Positions 1 through 8,385 of a stretch of DNA of 64,000 bases are shown one piece after another (the stretch's first letter is position 1; each line of letters begins with the position of its first letter). The stretch lies in the NCBI GenBank assembly GCA_963763955.1, contig CAVXQP010000007.1:1-64000 (forward strand), read 5' to 3'. Made by a program: the position numbers and the translations under genes. A model generated the notes under the pieces. It was given only the letters and a program-made list of their open reading frames with translations, made no database searches and was not told where the DNA came from. Source of the stretch: DASUPK01 sp963763955. GTDB lineage: Bacteria > Actinomycetota > Thermoleophilia > Solirubrobacterales > 70-9.

Positions 1-71
<71 letters not shown>

Positions 72-118
72 GCGATTCGCACTGTAGCGAGGGTCGCTGG
101 AGGGATCGATCGCGGGAT

Positions 119-829
119 TCAGGGGTGCAGCGCGAGGCGCTGGCCGTTCATGCGGGAGGCGTGGTCCGAGCAGAGGAAGGCGATGGCCTCGGCGAGGTCC
201 TCGGCCGGAGTGAACGTGGGGCGCTGCTCGTCCGGGTTCTCCTCTCGAATGCGGGGGGTCTCGATCGCGTTGACGACGATGATGTTGGCGGTGGCGCCGG
301 TGCCCTCGAAGGAGTCCGCCAGCGCCAGGGTCCAGGCCTCGGCGGCAGCCTTGGCGGAGGCGTAGGCGGCGTTGGTGTCCATGGGGCTCTGGGCGGCGGC
401 TGCCGAGACCAGGACGAAGCGGCCGTGGCCGCTCTTGGTCAGGGCCGGATAGAAGGCGCGCGAGGCGAGTTGGAGGGTGCGCACCAGGAGGCCGTGGAGG
501 AACTCGTAGTCGGCGAGGTCGAAGCTCTGGATGGGGTCGCCGCCGCGATAGCCCCCGACCAGGTGGAGGAGGCCATCGATGCGGCCGAAGCGCTTCTCGG
601 TGGCGGCGGCCCAGTCGTTGGCGGCGGACTCGTCGAGGAGATCGACCGCGGTGGGGTCGACGCGGTCGTTGGGGAGACCGAGGTCCTGGGCGACGGAGTC
701 GGCGGTCTCCTGGCTCCGGTCCGCGAGGGAGAGGGAGGCGCCTGCGTCGGCGAGGCGCTGAGCAACGACGGGGCCGAGGCCGCCGCCTGCGCCGGCGATC
801 GCGATCACCCTTCCGTCGAGGTCGGTCAT
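119..829 (-). CDS. SDR family oxidoreductase
   Basis: A 236-residue classical short-chain dehydrogenase/reductase. The Rossmann cofactor motif AGAGGGLG is at residues 12-19, and the catalytic Ser142, Tyr156 and Lys160 (YASAK) are all in place. Length is normal for the family, and the substrate cannot be told from sequence. A TAGGTT box lies seven bases upstream of the ATG, so the mRNA is probably leaderless and this start is well supported. The gene stands alone between tRNA-Thr and a divergently transcribed nuclease gene. Assignment to SDR is secure; the exact reaction is unknown. Confidence 0.9.
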   Translation of the reverse strand: MTDLDGRVIAIAGAGGGLGPVVAQRLADAGASLSLADRSQETADSVAQDLGLPNDRVDPTAVDLLDESAANDWAAATEKRFGRIDGLLHLVGGYRGGDPIQSFDLADYEFLHGLLVRTLQLASRAFYPALTKSGHGRFVLVSAAAAQSPMDTNAAYASAKAAAEAWTLALADSFEGTGATANIIVVNAIETPRIREENPDEQRPTFTPAEDLAEAIAFLCSDHASRMNGQRLALHP

Positions 830-836
830 GTCGCTG

Positions 837-842
837 AACCTA
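837..842 (-). promoter_or_regulatory. -10 box TAGGTT of the SDR gene
   Basis: On the minus strand TAGGTT is followed by seven bases and then the ATG at 829. The predicted transcription start falls on or next to the start codon, giving a leaderless mRNA. No clear -35 element is visible. Confidence 0.5.
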
Positions 843-921
843 TCCGGCTGCGCATGACTCTGCTGACCATCGCGTCACTGATTTGTTGCAGTCGGCGTGA
901 CAATCGGGCTGCTGGGACTCA

Positions 922-927
922 TAGGTT
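922..927 (+). promoter_or_regulatory. -10 box TAGGTT of the nuclease-like gene
   Basis: TAGGTT lies six bases before the GTG at 934. A GTGACA that could act as a -35 lies about 19 bases further upstream. The geometry predicts a leaderless mRNA. Confidence 0.45.
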
Positions 928-933
928 CCTGCC

Positions 934-1377
934 GTGACGAAGTTCCATCCAAGGCGACAGGGGGACCTGGGTGAGGCCGCGGCAATCGAGTGGTTGACGA
1001 GGATCGGGGCATGCGTGGCCTTCCCTCTCTTCCACAGTCCCGACTATGACCTAGTCGCCGACCTCAATGGCAACTTGCTCCGAGTTCAGGTGAAGACGTC
1101 GCGACGCATCTGTAACGGAAACGCCACTACACGGTCCAGCTGGCCACATCGGGGGGGAACCAAAGCTGGACGGGCCTGGTCAAGACCATCGATCCGGCGC
1201 GGATCGATTTCCTGTTCATTCTTGTCGGCGATGGACGACGCTGGTTCATCCCGTCGTCCGAGATCGAGGGCAACCGGGGGATCTCCCTGGGCGGGGAGAA
1301 GTACTCCGAGTTCCAGGTTGGATGCGCAGAGCCGCTCGATCACCGTGACTCATCCGGCTCTAAACTCGGCGATCCGC
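934..1377 (+). pseudogene. PD-(D/E)XK endonuclease-like gene, frameshifted
   Basis: The GTG-initiated frame reads QGDLGEAAAIEWL, then DYDLVAD, then LLRVQVKTSRR. This is the D...QVK core of small group-I-intron-type PD-(D/E)XK nucleases. After the residues RRICNG the frame is lost. Loss of one A from the run near 1120 explains the break, because the -1 frame continues as HYTVQLATSGG and then IDFLFILVGDGRRWFIPSSEI, the normal C-terminal half of the family. That second frame has no stop before the tRNA-Tyr gene and stays open through it to 1706, so the native end is unclear and the end given is arbitrary. It could be a true pseudogene or a consensus error in a homopolymer. Confidence 0.65.
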
Positions 1378-1460
1378 GGGGGGGCGCCGGAGTAGGAGAG
1401 CCGGGCCGGACTGTAAATCCGGTGGCACAGCCTGAGTGGGTTCGATTCCCACCCCCCCCA
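1378..1460 (+). tRNA. tRNA-Tyr (anticodon GTA)
   Basis: A class II tRNA of 83 nt with a long variable arm. The acceptor stem is seven G at 1378-1384 pairing with seven C at the 3' end, with discriminator A at 1460. The anticodon stem CCGGA/TCCGG encloses loop CTGTAAA, giving GTA. The T arm is GTGGG-TTCGATT-CCCAC. No CCA is encoded directly after the discriminator. Confidence 0.95.
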
Positions 1461-1529
1461 CCTCCGCCACCTCCGGGTGGCGACTTGCTTTCCGGGGACA
1501 TTGAGCAGCGGGCCGTCGGGCGGACGCGA

Positions 1530-1706
1530 ATGTCGGCCAACCATCAGCTCACGGTCCCGATGGCGGTCGCGGCCGCCTCATCAGTGGCGCCGGGCGACCG
1601 GTTTCGGGTCGAGTCGGACGGCACCGGCCGATTCGTGATGACGCGCATCGAGGAGTACATGCAGCGGAACGTCGAGAAACTAGCGCTTCCAAACGACCCC
1701 GACTAG
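1530..1706 (+). CDS. small AbrB/MazE-like DNA-binding protein
   Basis: A 58-residue protein starting at ATG 1530. The core HQLTVPMAVAAASSVAPGDRF resembles the swapped-hairpin SpoVT-AbrB domain, whose usual pattern is a Q-T/I-P strand, a short helix and then a GDR turn. Such proteins act as antitoxins or transition-state regulators. No toxin gene follows, so a toxin-antitoxin role cannot be claimed. The reading frame is also open upstream through tRNA-Tyr into the broken nuclease, which makes the start uncertain. No good ribosome binding site is visible. Confidence 0.5.
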   Translation: MSANHQLTVPMAVAAASSVAPGDRFRVESDGTGRFVMTRIEEYMQRNVEKLALPNDPD

Positions 1707-1750
1707 CGCACACGCGCGCCGATGGAAAACTGGCCGGAACGACCGCCGCG

Positions 1751-1764
1751 CCCCCGTCTGGGGG
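1751..1764. terminator. short GC stem-loop between convergent AbrB-like gene and rpoD
   Basis: CCCCC-GTCT-GGGGG forms a five-pair hairpin in the 73-bp gap between the two convergent genes. It has no T-tract on either side, so intrinsic termination is only a possibility. Confidence 0.25.
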
Positions 1765-1779
1765 AGGAGTAAAGCTGGA

Positions 1780-2901
<1,122 letters not shown>

Positions 2902-2981
2902 ATCCCTTCTCTCCTCCTCCCCTGACCTACCGGACGCTCAATTCACTCCCCTATCCAGGAATCGAGCAAATCGCGAGGGTC

Positions 2982-2987
2982 AGTATA
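2982..2987 (-). promoter_or_regulatory. -10 box TATACT of rpoD
   Basis: A consensus-like TATACT on the minus strand about 80 bases before the rpoD start. The matching -35 region would fall around 3005-3010, inside the inverted repeat at 2999-3023. Confidence 0.5.
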
Positions 2988-2998
2988 GGCATGCATCC

Positions 2999-3023
2999 CC
3001 CAAAAGTTCGACCAACTTTTGGG
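2999..3023. promoter_or_regulatory. perfect 10-bp inverted repeat between rpoD and folE2
   Basis: Arms CCCAAAAGTT (2999-3008) and AACTTTTGGG (3014-3023) are perfectly complementary around a 5-base centre CGACC. The element sits where the rpoD -35 should be and about 30 bases upstream of the folE2 -10. An operator for a dimeric regulator is the simplest reading. It does not match a Zur or LexA box that I can recognise. Confidence 0.5.
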
Positions 3024-3051
3024 TTACATCGTTGCCGCACAACGACCTCGG

Positions 3052-3057
3052 CATACT
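3052..3057 (+). promoter_or_regulatory. -10 box CATACT of folE2
   Basis: CATACT is followed by seven bases and the ATG at 3065. This leaderless geometry is why that ATG is preferred over the in-frame TTG at 3032. Confidence 0.45.
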
Positions 3058-3064
3058 TGATCAG

Positions 3065-4126
3065 ATGAGCGATTCCACCCAACAGACGCTTTCGCCCAGC
3101 CGCGACGCCCAGGCCGAGGCCCCCGTCACCCGAGTGAGCCTCTCCCGGGTCGGTGTCGTCGGCGTCGAGAAGATCATCCGCGTCTGTGCCTCCCAGAACG
3201 GCGGTAATGCGAGGGTGCTCCGAGCGGAGCGAGGAGCAGCCCGTGATGTGCCTGAGGAGTCCCTCTACCACGCCGACCTGGAGTGCTTCGTGGACCTCAA
3301 CCCGGAGCAGGCAGGCGTCCACATGTCCCGCTTCGAGGAGGTCGTCAATGAGGCGATCGACACCGTCGTCCTCAGCGAGGCCCTGCGGGCCGAGGGCCTG
3401 GCCGCCCACATCGCCGAGCAGGTGCGCCAGCGCCAGGGCGGCATCCGCGCCGAGGTGAAGATCGCGGCGCGCTACCCCGAGACGGTTCCCGCACCGGTCT
3501 CCGGCCTGCCGACGCAGGAGCTCTACACCCTCTTCGGCACCGCCGTCTCCTCCGATCGGGGCACCCGCACCCTCACCGGAGTCGAGGCCCAGGGCATGAC
3601 CGCCTGCCCTTGCGCCCAGGGACTGGTCGAGGACGGCGCCCGCGAGCGCCTCGCGGACCAGGGCTTCACCTCGGACGCGATCGACCGCATCGTCGACGCG
3701 GTCCCGGTGGCGACCCACAACCAGCGCGGCATCGGCACCCTCCACATCGGCTGTCCCGAGGACTCCGGCGTGGACATCGACGCCCGCCGGCTCCTCCGGA
3801 TCGTGGAGAACTCCATGTCCAGTGAGATCTACGAGTTGATGAAGCGCGCCGACGAGCGTGCCGTGGTCGAGAAGGCCCACGCCAACCCCCGTTTCGTCGA
3901 GGACTGTGTCCGCGAGATGATCCGCCAGGTCACTGAGGCCTTCCCCGACCTCCGCGACGGCGCCTTCGTCCACGCCCGCCAGGAGAACCTCGAGACGATC
4001 CACCGGCACAACGTGGTCGCCGAGCGCTATGGCCTGCTCTCCGAGATCACCGGCGAGATCGAGAGCGGCACCCACTCGCGTCACCACACCACCATGCGCG
4101 AGTGGCTGGAGGCTCCGGCGGTCTAG
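3065..4126 (+). CDS. folE2: GTP cyclohydrolase I type IB (FolE2/MptA family)
   Basis: A 353-residue member of the FolE2/MptA family, which converts GTP to a dihydroneopterin phosphate at the head of folate or pterin synthesis. Family landmarks are DLNPEQAGVHMSRFEEVV, GMTACPCAQ with the metal-binding Cys, VATHNQRG, and HARQENLETIHRHNVVAE near the C-terminus. Between EKIIRV and LYHADLECFVDL there is a stretch of roughly 20 extra residues (about 40-62) that is not usual in the family. The start is ATG 3065, seven bases after a CATACT box. The stop codon shares the palindrome CTAG with the convergent pgsA stop. Confidence 0.9.
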   Translation: MSDSTQQTLSPSRDAQAEAPVTRVSLSRVGVVGVEKIIRVCASQNGGNARVLRAERGAARDVPEESLYHADLECFVDLNPEQAGVHMSRFEEVVNEAIDTVVLSEALRAEGLAAHIAEQVRQRQGGIRAEVKIAARYPETVPAPVSGLPTQELYTLFGTAVSSDRGTRTLTGVEAQGMTACPCAQGLVEDGARERLADQGFTSDAIDRIVDAVPVATHNQRGIGTLHIGCPEDSGVDIDARRLLRIVENSMSSEIYELMKRADERAVVEKAHANPRFVEDCVREMIRQVTEAFPDLRDGAFVHARQENLETIHRHNVVAERYGLLSEITGEIESGTHSRHHTTMREWLEAPAV

Positions 4127-4677
4127 GCCGTCCGTTTGGTGGAGCGCGACGCCTCCACCATCCTCTTGAAGCCGAAGAAGTAGTCCACCCCGCTGATCAC
4201 GGTGGCCGCCACGGCCGCGTAGACCAGCAGGTTGACGCCGAGCGGCGCCGGATTGACCGCGATCAGGCAGATGATCGCCGCCACCTGCAGGATCGTCTTC
4301 ACCTTTCCGAGCCAGCTCGCCTGGATCACCGTCCCCTGCTCGGCTGCCACCATCCGCAACCCGGTGACCGCGAACTCCCGCGCGATGATCACCATCGCGA
4401 TCCATGCGGCGAGCCGGTCGAGCGAGACCAGCGCGATCAGCGACGCCGCCACCAGCAGCTTGTCCGCGATCGGGTCCATGAGCTTGCCGAACGTCGTCAC
4501 CGCGTTGCGCTGCCGCGCGATGTAGCCGTCGAGCGTGTCCGTGAAGGCGGCCAGCGCGAAGACGCCGGCAGCGATAGCGTCCCCGTTCGGCGTCTCGTCG
4601 AGCAGCGCCACGACCACCACCGGCACCAGCAAGATGCGAAGGACCGTGAGCGCGTTCGGCAGGTTGAGCTGGAACAC
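4123..4677 (-). CDS. pgsA: CDP-diacylglycerol--glycerol-3-phosphate 3-phosphatidyltransferase
   Basis: A 184-residue integral membrane CDP-alcohol phosphatidyltransferase. The signature D-x2-D-G-x2-A-R-x8-G-x3-D-x3-D is complete: D47, D50, G51, A54, R55, G64, D68 and D72. Several hydrophobic segments flank it, and length is normal for PgsA, the committed step of phosphatidylglycerol synthesis. The GTG start is six bases behind a GATACT box, which predicts a leaderless mRNA. Its stop overlaps the folE2 stop tail-to-tail through CTAG. A related CDP-alcohol transferase is possible, but the N-terminal NLPNALTVLRILLVP is PgsA-like. Confidence 0.9.
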   Translation of the reverse strand: MFQLNLPNALTVLRILLVPVVVVALLDETPNGDAIAAGVFALAAFTDTLDGYIARQRNAVTTFGKLMDPIADKLLVAASLIALVSLDRLAAWIAMVIIAREFAVTGLRMVAAEQGTVIQASWLGKVKTILQVAAIICLIAVNPAPLGVNLLVYAAVAATVISGVDYFFGFKRMVEASRSTKRTA

Positions 4678-4683
4678 CAGCCA

Positions 4684-4689
4684 AGTATC
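4684..4689 (-). promoter_or_regulatory. -10 box GATACT of pgsA
   Basis: On the minus strand GATACT is followed by six bases and the GTG at 4677, predicting a leaderless mRNA. Confidence 0.45.
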
Positions 4690-4695
4690 GCTGGC

Positions 4696-5481
4696 TCAGG
4701 CGGACGCCAGGGCTCTGGCCCGGGCGAACACCGAGTCGAGCATCGGCTCCGTCAGCTTCCCGGTGAAGGTGTTCTGCTGGGATGGGTGGAAGCAACCGAG
4801 CAGCGCCCAGTCGCGCTCCCGGCCCCGATCCGACGTCCGCAACGGTACCTCCGTCCCGTGCCCGAACCGCGGTCGCGGCCGCGGCACCTCGACCCCGAGC
4901 TCGGCCAGAGCCAGCAGCGACCCCGTCCAGGCGTACGAGCCGAGCGCCACGACCACCCGCGCGGAGCGCAACAGCCTGAGCTCCCGGACCAGATATGGCA
5001 GGCAGTTGTCCCGCTCCTCGGTCGTCGGCCGGTTCTGCGGTGGCGGGCACCGATTCACTGCCGTAATGTAGGCGCGCCGCAGGCGCAGCCCGTCGTCGGC
5101 TCTCACCGAGGTCGCCTGGTTGGCGAGCCCGGCGCGGTGGAGCGCCGCGAATAGCCAATCCCCAGACCGGTCCCCGGTGAAGATCCGACCCGTCCGGTTC
5201 CCGCCGTGGGCCGCCGGCGCGAGCCCCACCACGACGATCGAAGCGCGCGGGTCCCCGAACCCGGGTAACGGCCGCGCCCAGTACTCCTCCCCCCGGTAGC
5301 GGCGCGGCGGCTCGGCCGCGCTCCGCTCCCGCCACTCGACGAGCCGCGGGCAGCGGTCGCAATCGACGATCTCATCGGCTAGCGCCCGGAGCGCCGATGC
5401 ATGGTCCGACCCGGCTCCGCTCTCCATCGCCTGATCATCCGGGGCGGGGGCGACGGATTCCCCCACGGCACCGCAACGCAT
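4696..5481 (-). CDS. family 5 uracil-DNA glycosylase (UdgB type)
   Basis: A protein of up to 261 residues that removes uracil and related damaged bases from DNA. GLAPAAHGGNRTGR is the family 4/5 active-site loop, with Ala where family 4 has an acidic residue, as in UdgB enzymes. HPSQQNTFTG is the C-terminal DNA-intercalation motif. Four cysteines placed as in 4Fe-4S uracil glycosylases are visible: CDRC near the N-terminus, then the Cys of VNRCPPP and of RDNCLPYL. The start could be ATG 5481 or ATG 5427; the first 18 residues look unconserved. It is divergent from the neighbouring glycosyltransferase gene. Confidence 0.88.
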   Translation of the reverse strand: MRCGAVGESVAPAPDDQAMESGAGSDHASALRALADEIVDCDRCPRLVEWRERSAAEPPRRYRGEEYWARPLPGFGDPRASIVVVGLAPAAHGGNRTGRIFTGDRSGDWLFAALHRAGLANQATSVRADDGLRLRRAYITAVNRCPPPQNRPTTEERDNCLPYLVRELRLLRSARVVVALGSYAWTGSLLALAELGVEVPRPRPRFGHGTEVPLRTSDRGRERDWALLGCFHPSQQNTFTGKLTEPMLDSVFARARALASA

Positions 5482-5513
5482 GGCACCGGCACCTGGCTAT
5501 CGTTCCGCGGCCC

Positions 5514-6770
5514 GTGAAGCCTCTACGAGTCTGCATCGACGCCCGCCTCAGCGGGGGGCACGGCGGCGTCGAGCAGCTCGTCATCGGCGTTGCGGGGGGG
5601 CTGTCCGAGCTCCGCGACGGGGACGAGGAGTATCTGTTTCTCGTCAACCCCGGGGAAAACGAGTGGCTGAGGTCTTATCTGGGCCCCAACTGCCGGATGA
5701 TCTCTATGGGCGACCCCATTCCGCTGCGCTCCCACATCGCGCTGCTTTTCGACAGGGTCTCGCGCCGCCGGCGATGGCCCCCTCCCCTCGGCGGATTCGC
5801 GCCGACCGATCTCGCCCAGCTCGGCATCTCCAACGGGACAATCGAGGCCGCCGGGGTCGGTGTCATGCACTTCCTGCTCACCGGTGGCTTTCTCACACGG
5901 GTCCCGACTATCTACAACCCGCACGACCTCCAGCATCTCCACTACCCGGAGTTCTTCCCGCCCGGGGAAGTGGAGCGCAGAGAGCTCACCTACCGCACCT
6001 TCTGTGAGCGGGCCACCCTCGCGGTGATGATGACCTCCTCGGGAAAGGCAGATCTGGTGGAGCAATTCGGCACCCCACCGGACAAGGTCGCGGTCGTCCC
6101 CGGCGCTTCCGTGCTCCCTAACTACACGGTCCCCTCCCAGGCGGACCTGGATGCGGTCGCCGAGCGCCTCGCCCTGCCAGAGAGGTTCTTCCTCTTCCCT
6201 GCACAAACCTGGGCGCACAAGAACCACCTGCGGCTTCTCGAGGCCATGGCGATCCTCCGTGACGAACGCGACCTCGAGGTCACGGTCGTCTGCCCAGGCA
6301 AGCAGAACGACCACTTCAACCAGATCGAGGCAAGGATCAGCGAGCTCGGGCTGGCACAGACGGCGCGGTTCCCCGGGTTCGTCACTCCCCTCGAGCTCCG
6401 CTCCCTGTACCAACTGGCCACTGCGATGGTCTTCCCGAGCCTCTTCGAGGGTTGGGGCCTGCCGGTGAGCGAGGCCCTCTCCATCGGCCTGCCCGTCACC
6501 TGCTCGACGTTTCCCTCACTGCTCGACGTGGCCGGAGATGCGGCGCTCACCTTCGACCCGAAGGATCCGAACCAGATCGCGGACGCGATGATGCCGGCCT
6601 GGAAGGACCCGGCCCTGCGGAAGTCCCTGGCCGAGAAGGGCAAGGCACGAAGCAAGGAGTTCACCTTCGAACGCACAGTCCGTCTGCTTCGTGCTCACTA
6701 CCGACAGGTCGGCGGGCGGCCCCTGTCGGGCGAGGATCAGCAGTTGTTGGCCGCTCCGCCCCTGACCTAG
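5514..6770 (+). CDS. GT4 glycosyltransferase, paralogue A
   Basis: A 418-residue GT-B-fold glycosyltransferase. The N-terminal domain starts RVCIDARLSGGHGGVEQ. The C-terminal nucleotide-sugar domain has FPAQTWAHKNHLRLLEAM and the GT4 signature FPSLFEGWGLPVSEAL with its EX7E-type glutamates. The GTG start lies ten bases after TATCGT; upstream in-frame ATGs overlap the divergent glycosylase gene. It is clearly paralogous along its whole length to the minus-strand gene at 16738-17970, including the ending APPL. It opens the polysaccharide locus. Donor and acceptor cannot be predicted. Its stop shares CTAG with the convergent methyltransferase. Confidence 0.9.
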   Translation: MKPLRVCIDARLSGGHGGVEQLVIGVAGGLSELRDGDEEYLFLVNPGENEWLRSYLGPNCRMISMGDPIPLRSHIALLFDRVSRRRRWPPPLGGFAPTDLAQLGISNGTIEAAGVGVMHFLLTGGFLTRVPTIYNPHDLQHLHYPEFFPPGEVERRELTYRTFCERATLAVMMTSSGKADLVEQFGTPPDKVAVVPGASVLPNYTVPSQADLDAVAERLALPERFFLFPAQTWAHKNHLRLLEAMAILRDERDLEVTVVCPGKQNDHFNQIEARISELGLAQTARFPGFVTPLELRSLYQLATAMVFPSLFEGWGLPVSEALSIGLPVTCSTFPSLLDVAGDAALTFDPKDPNQIADAMMPAWKDPALRKSLAEKGKARSKEFTFERTVRLLRAHYRQVGGRPLSGEDQQLLAAPPLT

Positions 6771-7594
6771 CGCGGCCGGTCGGCAACGAACGTGTGGGCC
6801 GCTCCGGGATGGGAATGCGTCGCTACCCGTGTTCGGACCAGCGACCTCGTCCCGGGTAGCCGCTCCGCCCAGCGACCCATCGCAGCCAGAGGCACACCAA
6901 GGACCTGACGGCGCAGATCCCGGAACTCCTCGTTGCTGCGCGCGCCGGGAAAGGCGTTGATGACTGTGTCGTAGAGGCCCCAGACGTGGAGCAACCTGAG
7001 GCCGCTGCGCTCGATCGCCCCGACGTATTGGTCGAGCGTGTAGGCGTTCTCGCCGCCTGCCAGCTGGTGGACTGGGTGCGCCTCGAGGAACTCGGCGAGC
7101 TCACGATCGTCGGCGACCACGTGCTCCCGGCAGAAGAAGAAGAAGCCGCCGGGCCTCAGCGCCCTGGCCGCCTCGCGCGCCACCGCGTCGAGGTCCCGGG
7201 TGTGGTGCAGCACCTGCCGCCCGTAGACGATGTCCACGCTCTCGTCGGGCAGCGGGATGTCCTCTCCGACCCCGTCCAGGACCTCGATCCGCTCCTCGCC
7301 GAGCCGCTCGATCGCCCCGCGACCGACGACCGGGGACGGATCGGGGTCGAGCGCGTAGACCCGCGACGCGCCGGCGTGCACGATCGCGAGCGAGGCGATC
7401 CCGGTGCCCGCCCCCACGTCGAGGACCTCCCGGCCCTCGAACCCCCCGACCACCGCCCGGGTCTCCTCGAACTCGGCGGAGCGCTCGAACCGCGACGACG
7501 CCTCCAGCGTGTCGGCGCCCAGGTAGGCGTCCCTGATCAGGTCCGCGTACTCGGGATCGGCGCGCAGGTGCTCGATCGCCTCGGCTGTCGACAT
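6767..7594 (-). CDS. class I SAM-dependent methyltransferase
   Basis: A 275-residue protein. DVGAGTGIASLAI around residues 60-72 is the SAM-binding motif I. YALDPDPSPV gives the acidic residue that binds the ribose, and SVDIVYGRQVLHHTRD and LRPGGFFFFCREH are the later motifs of the Methyltransf_11/25 type. The substrate is unknown; the position inside the polysaccharide locus suggests a sugar or lipid-linked glycan. The ATG at 7594 opens with MSTAEAIEHL, and no close -10 box is visible. The 3' end overlaps paralogue A tail-to-tail by 4 bp. Confidence 0.85.
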   Translation of the reverse strand: MSTAEAIEHLRADPEYADLIRDAYLGADTLEASSRFERSAEFEETRAVVGGFEGREVLDVGAGTGIASLAIVHAGASRVYALDPDPSPVVGRGAIERLGEERIEVLDGVGEDIPLPDESVDIVYGRQVLHHTRDLDAVAREAARALRPGGFFFFCREHVVADDRELAEFLEAHPVHQLAGGENAYTLDQYVGAIERSGLRLLHVWGLYDTVINAFPGARSNEEFRDLRRQVLGVPLAAMGRWAERLPGTRSLVRTRVATHSHPGAAHTFVADRPR

Positions 7595-7636
7595 CTGGGG
7601 CGAGATGCCGGGCAGGGTAGTCGCCAGGGCTCGGGC

Positions 7637-8359
7637 TCAGTCGCGGATGAAGATGGCGTCCGCCTGGAGCATCTCGCCCGTCTCGGGATCGGTGTATCCA
7701 CCCTCCAGGCCGGCGACGTGAAAGCCGTGGTCGGACATGAACTGGACAACCTCGAGCCAGAGCGGCCCGCCCTCATACAGCGGCACCAGCGAGAGCTCTG
7801 CCTGCACCCCGTAGAGCCGGGCCAGCACGTTGGAGCCGCCGCGCAGTGTCTCGAGCTCGTAGCCCTGCACGTCGAGCTTCAGGAAGGGCCTCTTCGCGTC
7901 ACCGGCGACCTCGTCCCAGATGGCATCGAGCGTCGTGACCTCGACGGTCTCCGTACCGATGTAGACCGAGCTCGGCGCGGCCTGCTCGTGGCGCTCCTCC
8001 ATCGCCAGCAGCGAGCTCGATTCCGAGTTGCCCGCGACGTTGATCTCCGCGGTGCCCGGCTCGGGGCCGAGCGCCAGGTTGCGGCACTGCCAAAGCGGAT
8101 CGCCGGCCGTGTTCCTCTCGAGCTGCCTGAAGGCTGCCGAGAGCGGCTCGAACGAGCAGATCGGCCCCTCGTAGCCCGCCTCGCGGATCCGCTTGCCGTA
8201 GTTCCCCACCGACGCCCCGACGTCGAGCACCATGTCGACGTGCTGGAGGTGGAGCAGCTCTCCGGGCTCGCCGGGCCCCCCGAGCGGCACCAGGTCCCAC
8301 CGCAGTGCTCGGAGAATCCGCTGCAAGAGATGGAAGAACCACGCCTTGATCCTGGCCAT
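7637..8359 (-). CDS. FkbM family methyltransferase
   Basis: A FkbM-type O-methyltransferase of 240 residues from ATG 8359. DVGASVGNYGKRIREAG is the SAM motif, ICSFEPLSAAFRQLERN the second motif, and FLKLDVQGYELETLRGG the conserved acidic motif of the family. Such enzymes methylate hydroxyls on glycans and polyketides. I prefer ATG 8359 over ATG 8386 because a TAGGCT box ends seven bases before it, and the longer form would overlap the divergent glycosyltransferase start. Confidence 0.88.
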   Translation of the reverse strand: MARIKAWFFHLLQRILRALRWDLVPLGGPGEPGELLHLQHVDMVLDVGASVGNYGKRIREAGYEGPICSFEPLSAAFRQLERNTAGDPLWQCRNLALGPEPGTAEINVAGNSESSSLLAMEERHEQAAPSSVYIGTETVEVTTLDAIWDEVAGDAKRPFLKLDVQGYELETLRGGSNVLARLYGVQAELSLVPLYEGGPLWLEVVQFMSDHGFHVAGLEGGYTDPETGEMLQADAIFIRD

Positions 8360-8366
8360 TCGGGCG

Positions 8367-8376
8367 AGCCTATACT
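8367..8376. promoter_or_regulatory. overlapping divergent -10 boxes (bidirectional promoter)
   Basis: The 10-bp sequence AGCCTATACT carries TATACT (8371-8376) for the plus strand and TAGGCT (8367-8372) for the minus strand. The start codons at 8386 (TTG) and 8359 (ATG) lie nine and seven bases away. The two divergent genes are therefore served by two -10 elements sharing two bases in a 26-bp gap. Confidence 0.5.
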
Positions 8377-8385
8377 GAGCGCCCA

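Noticed and set aside
1378..1460. Integration site of a mobile element at tRNA-Tyr
   Set aside because: No integrase, no direct repeat of the tRNA end and no phage or element genes nearby.
2951..5362. 803-codon open frame on the minus strand
   Set aside because: Antisense shadow of folE2, fused in frame with sequence overlapping pgsA and the glycosylase; high GC keeps the frame open and no family motif is present.
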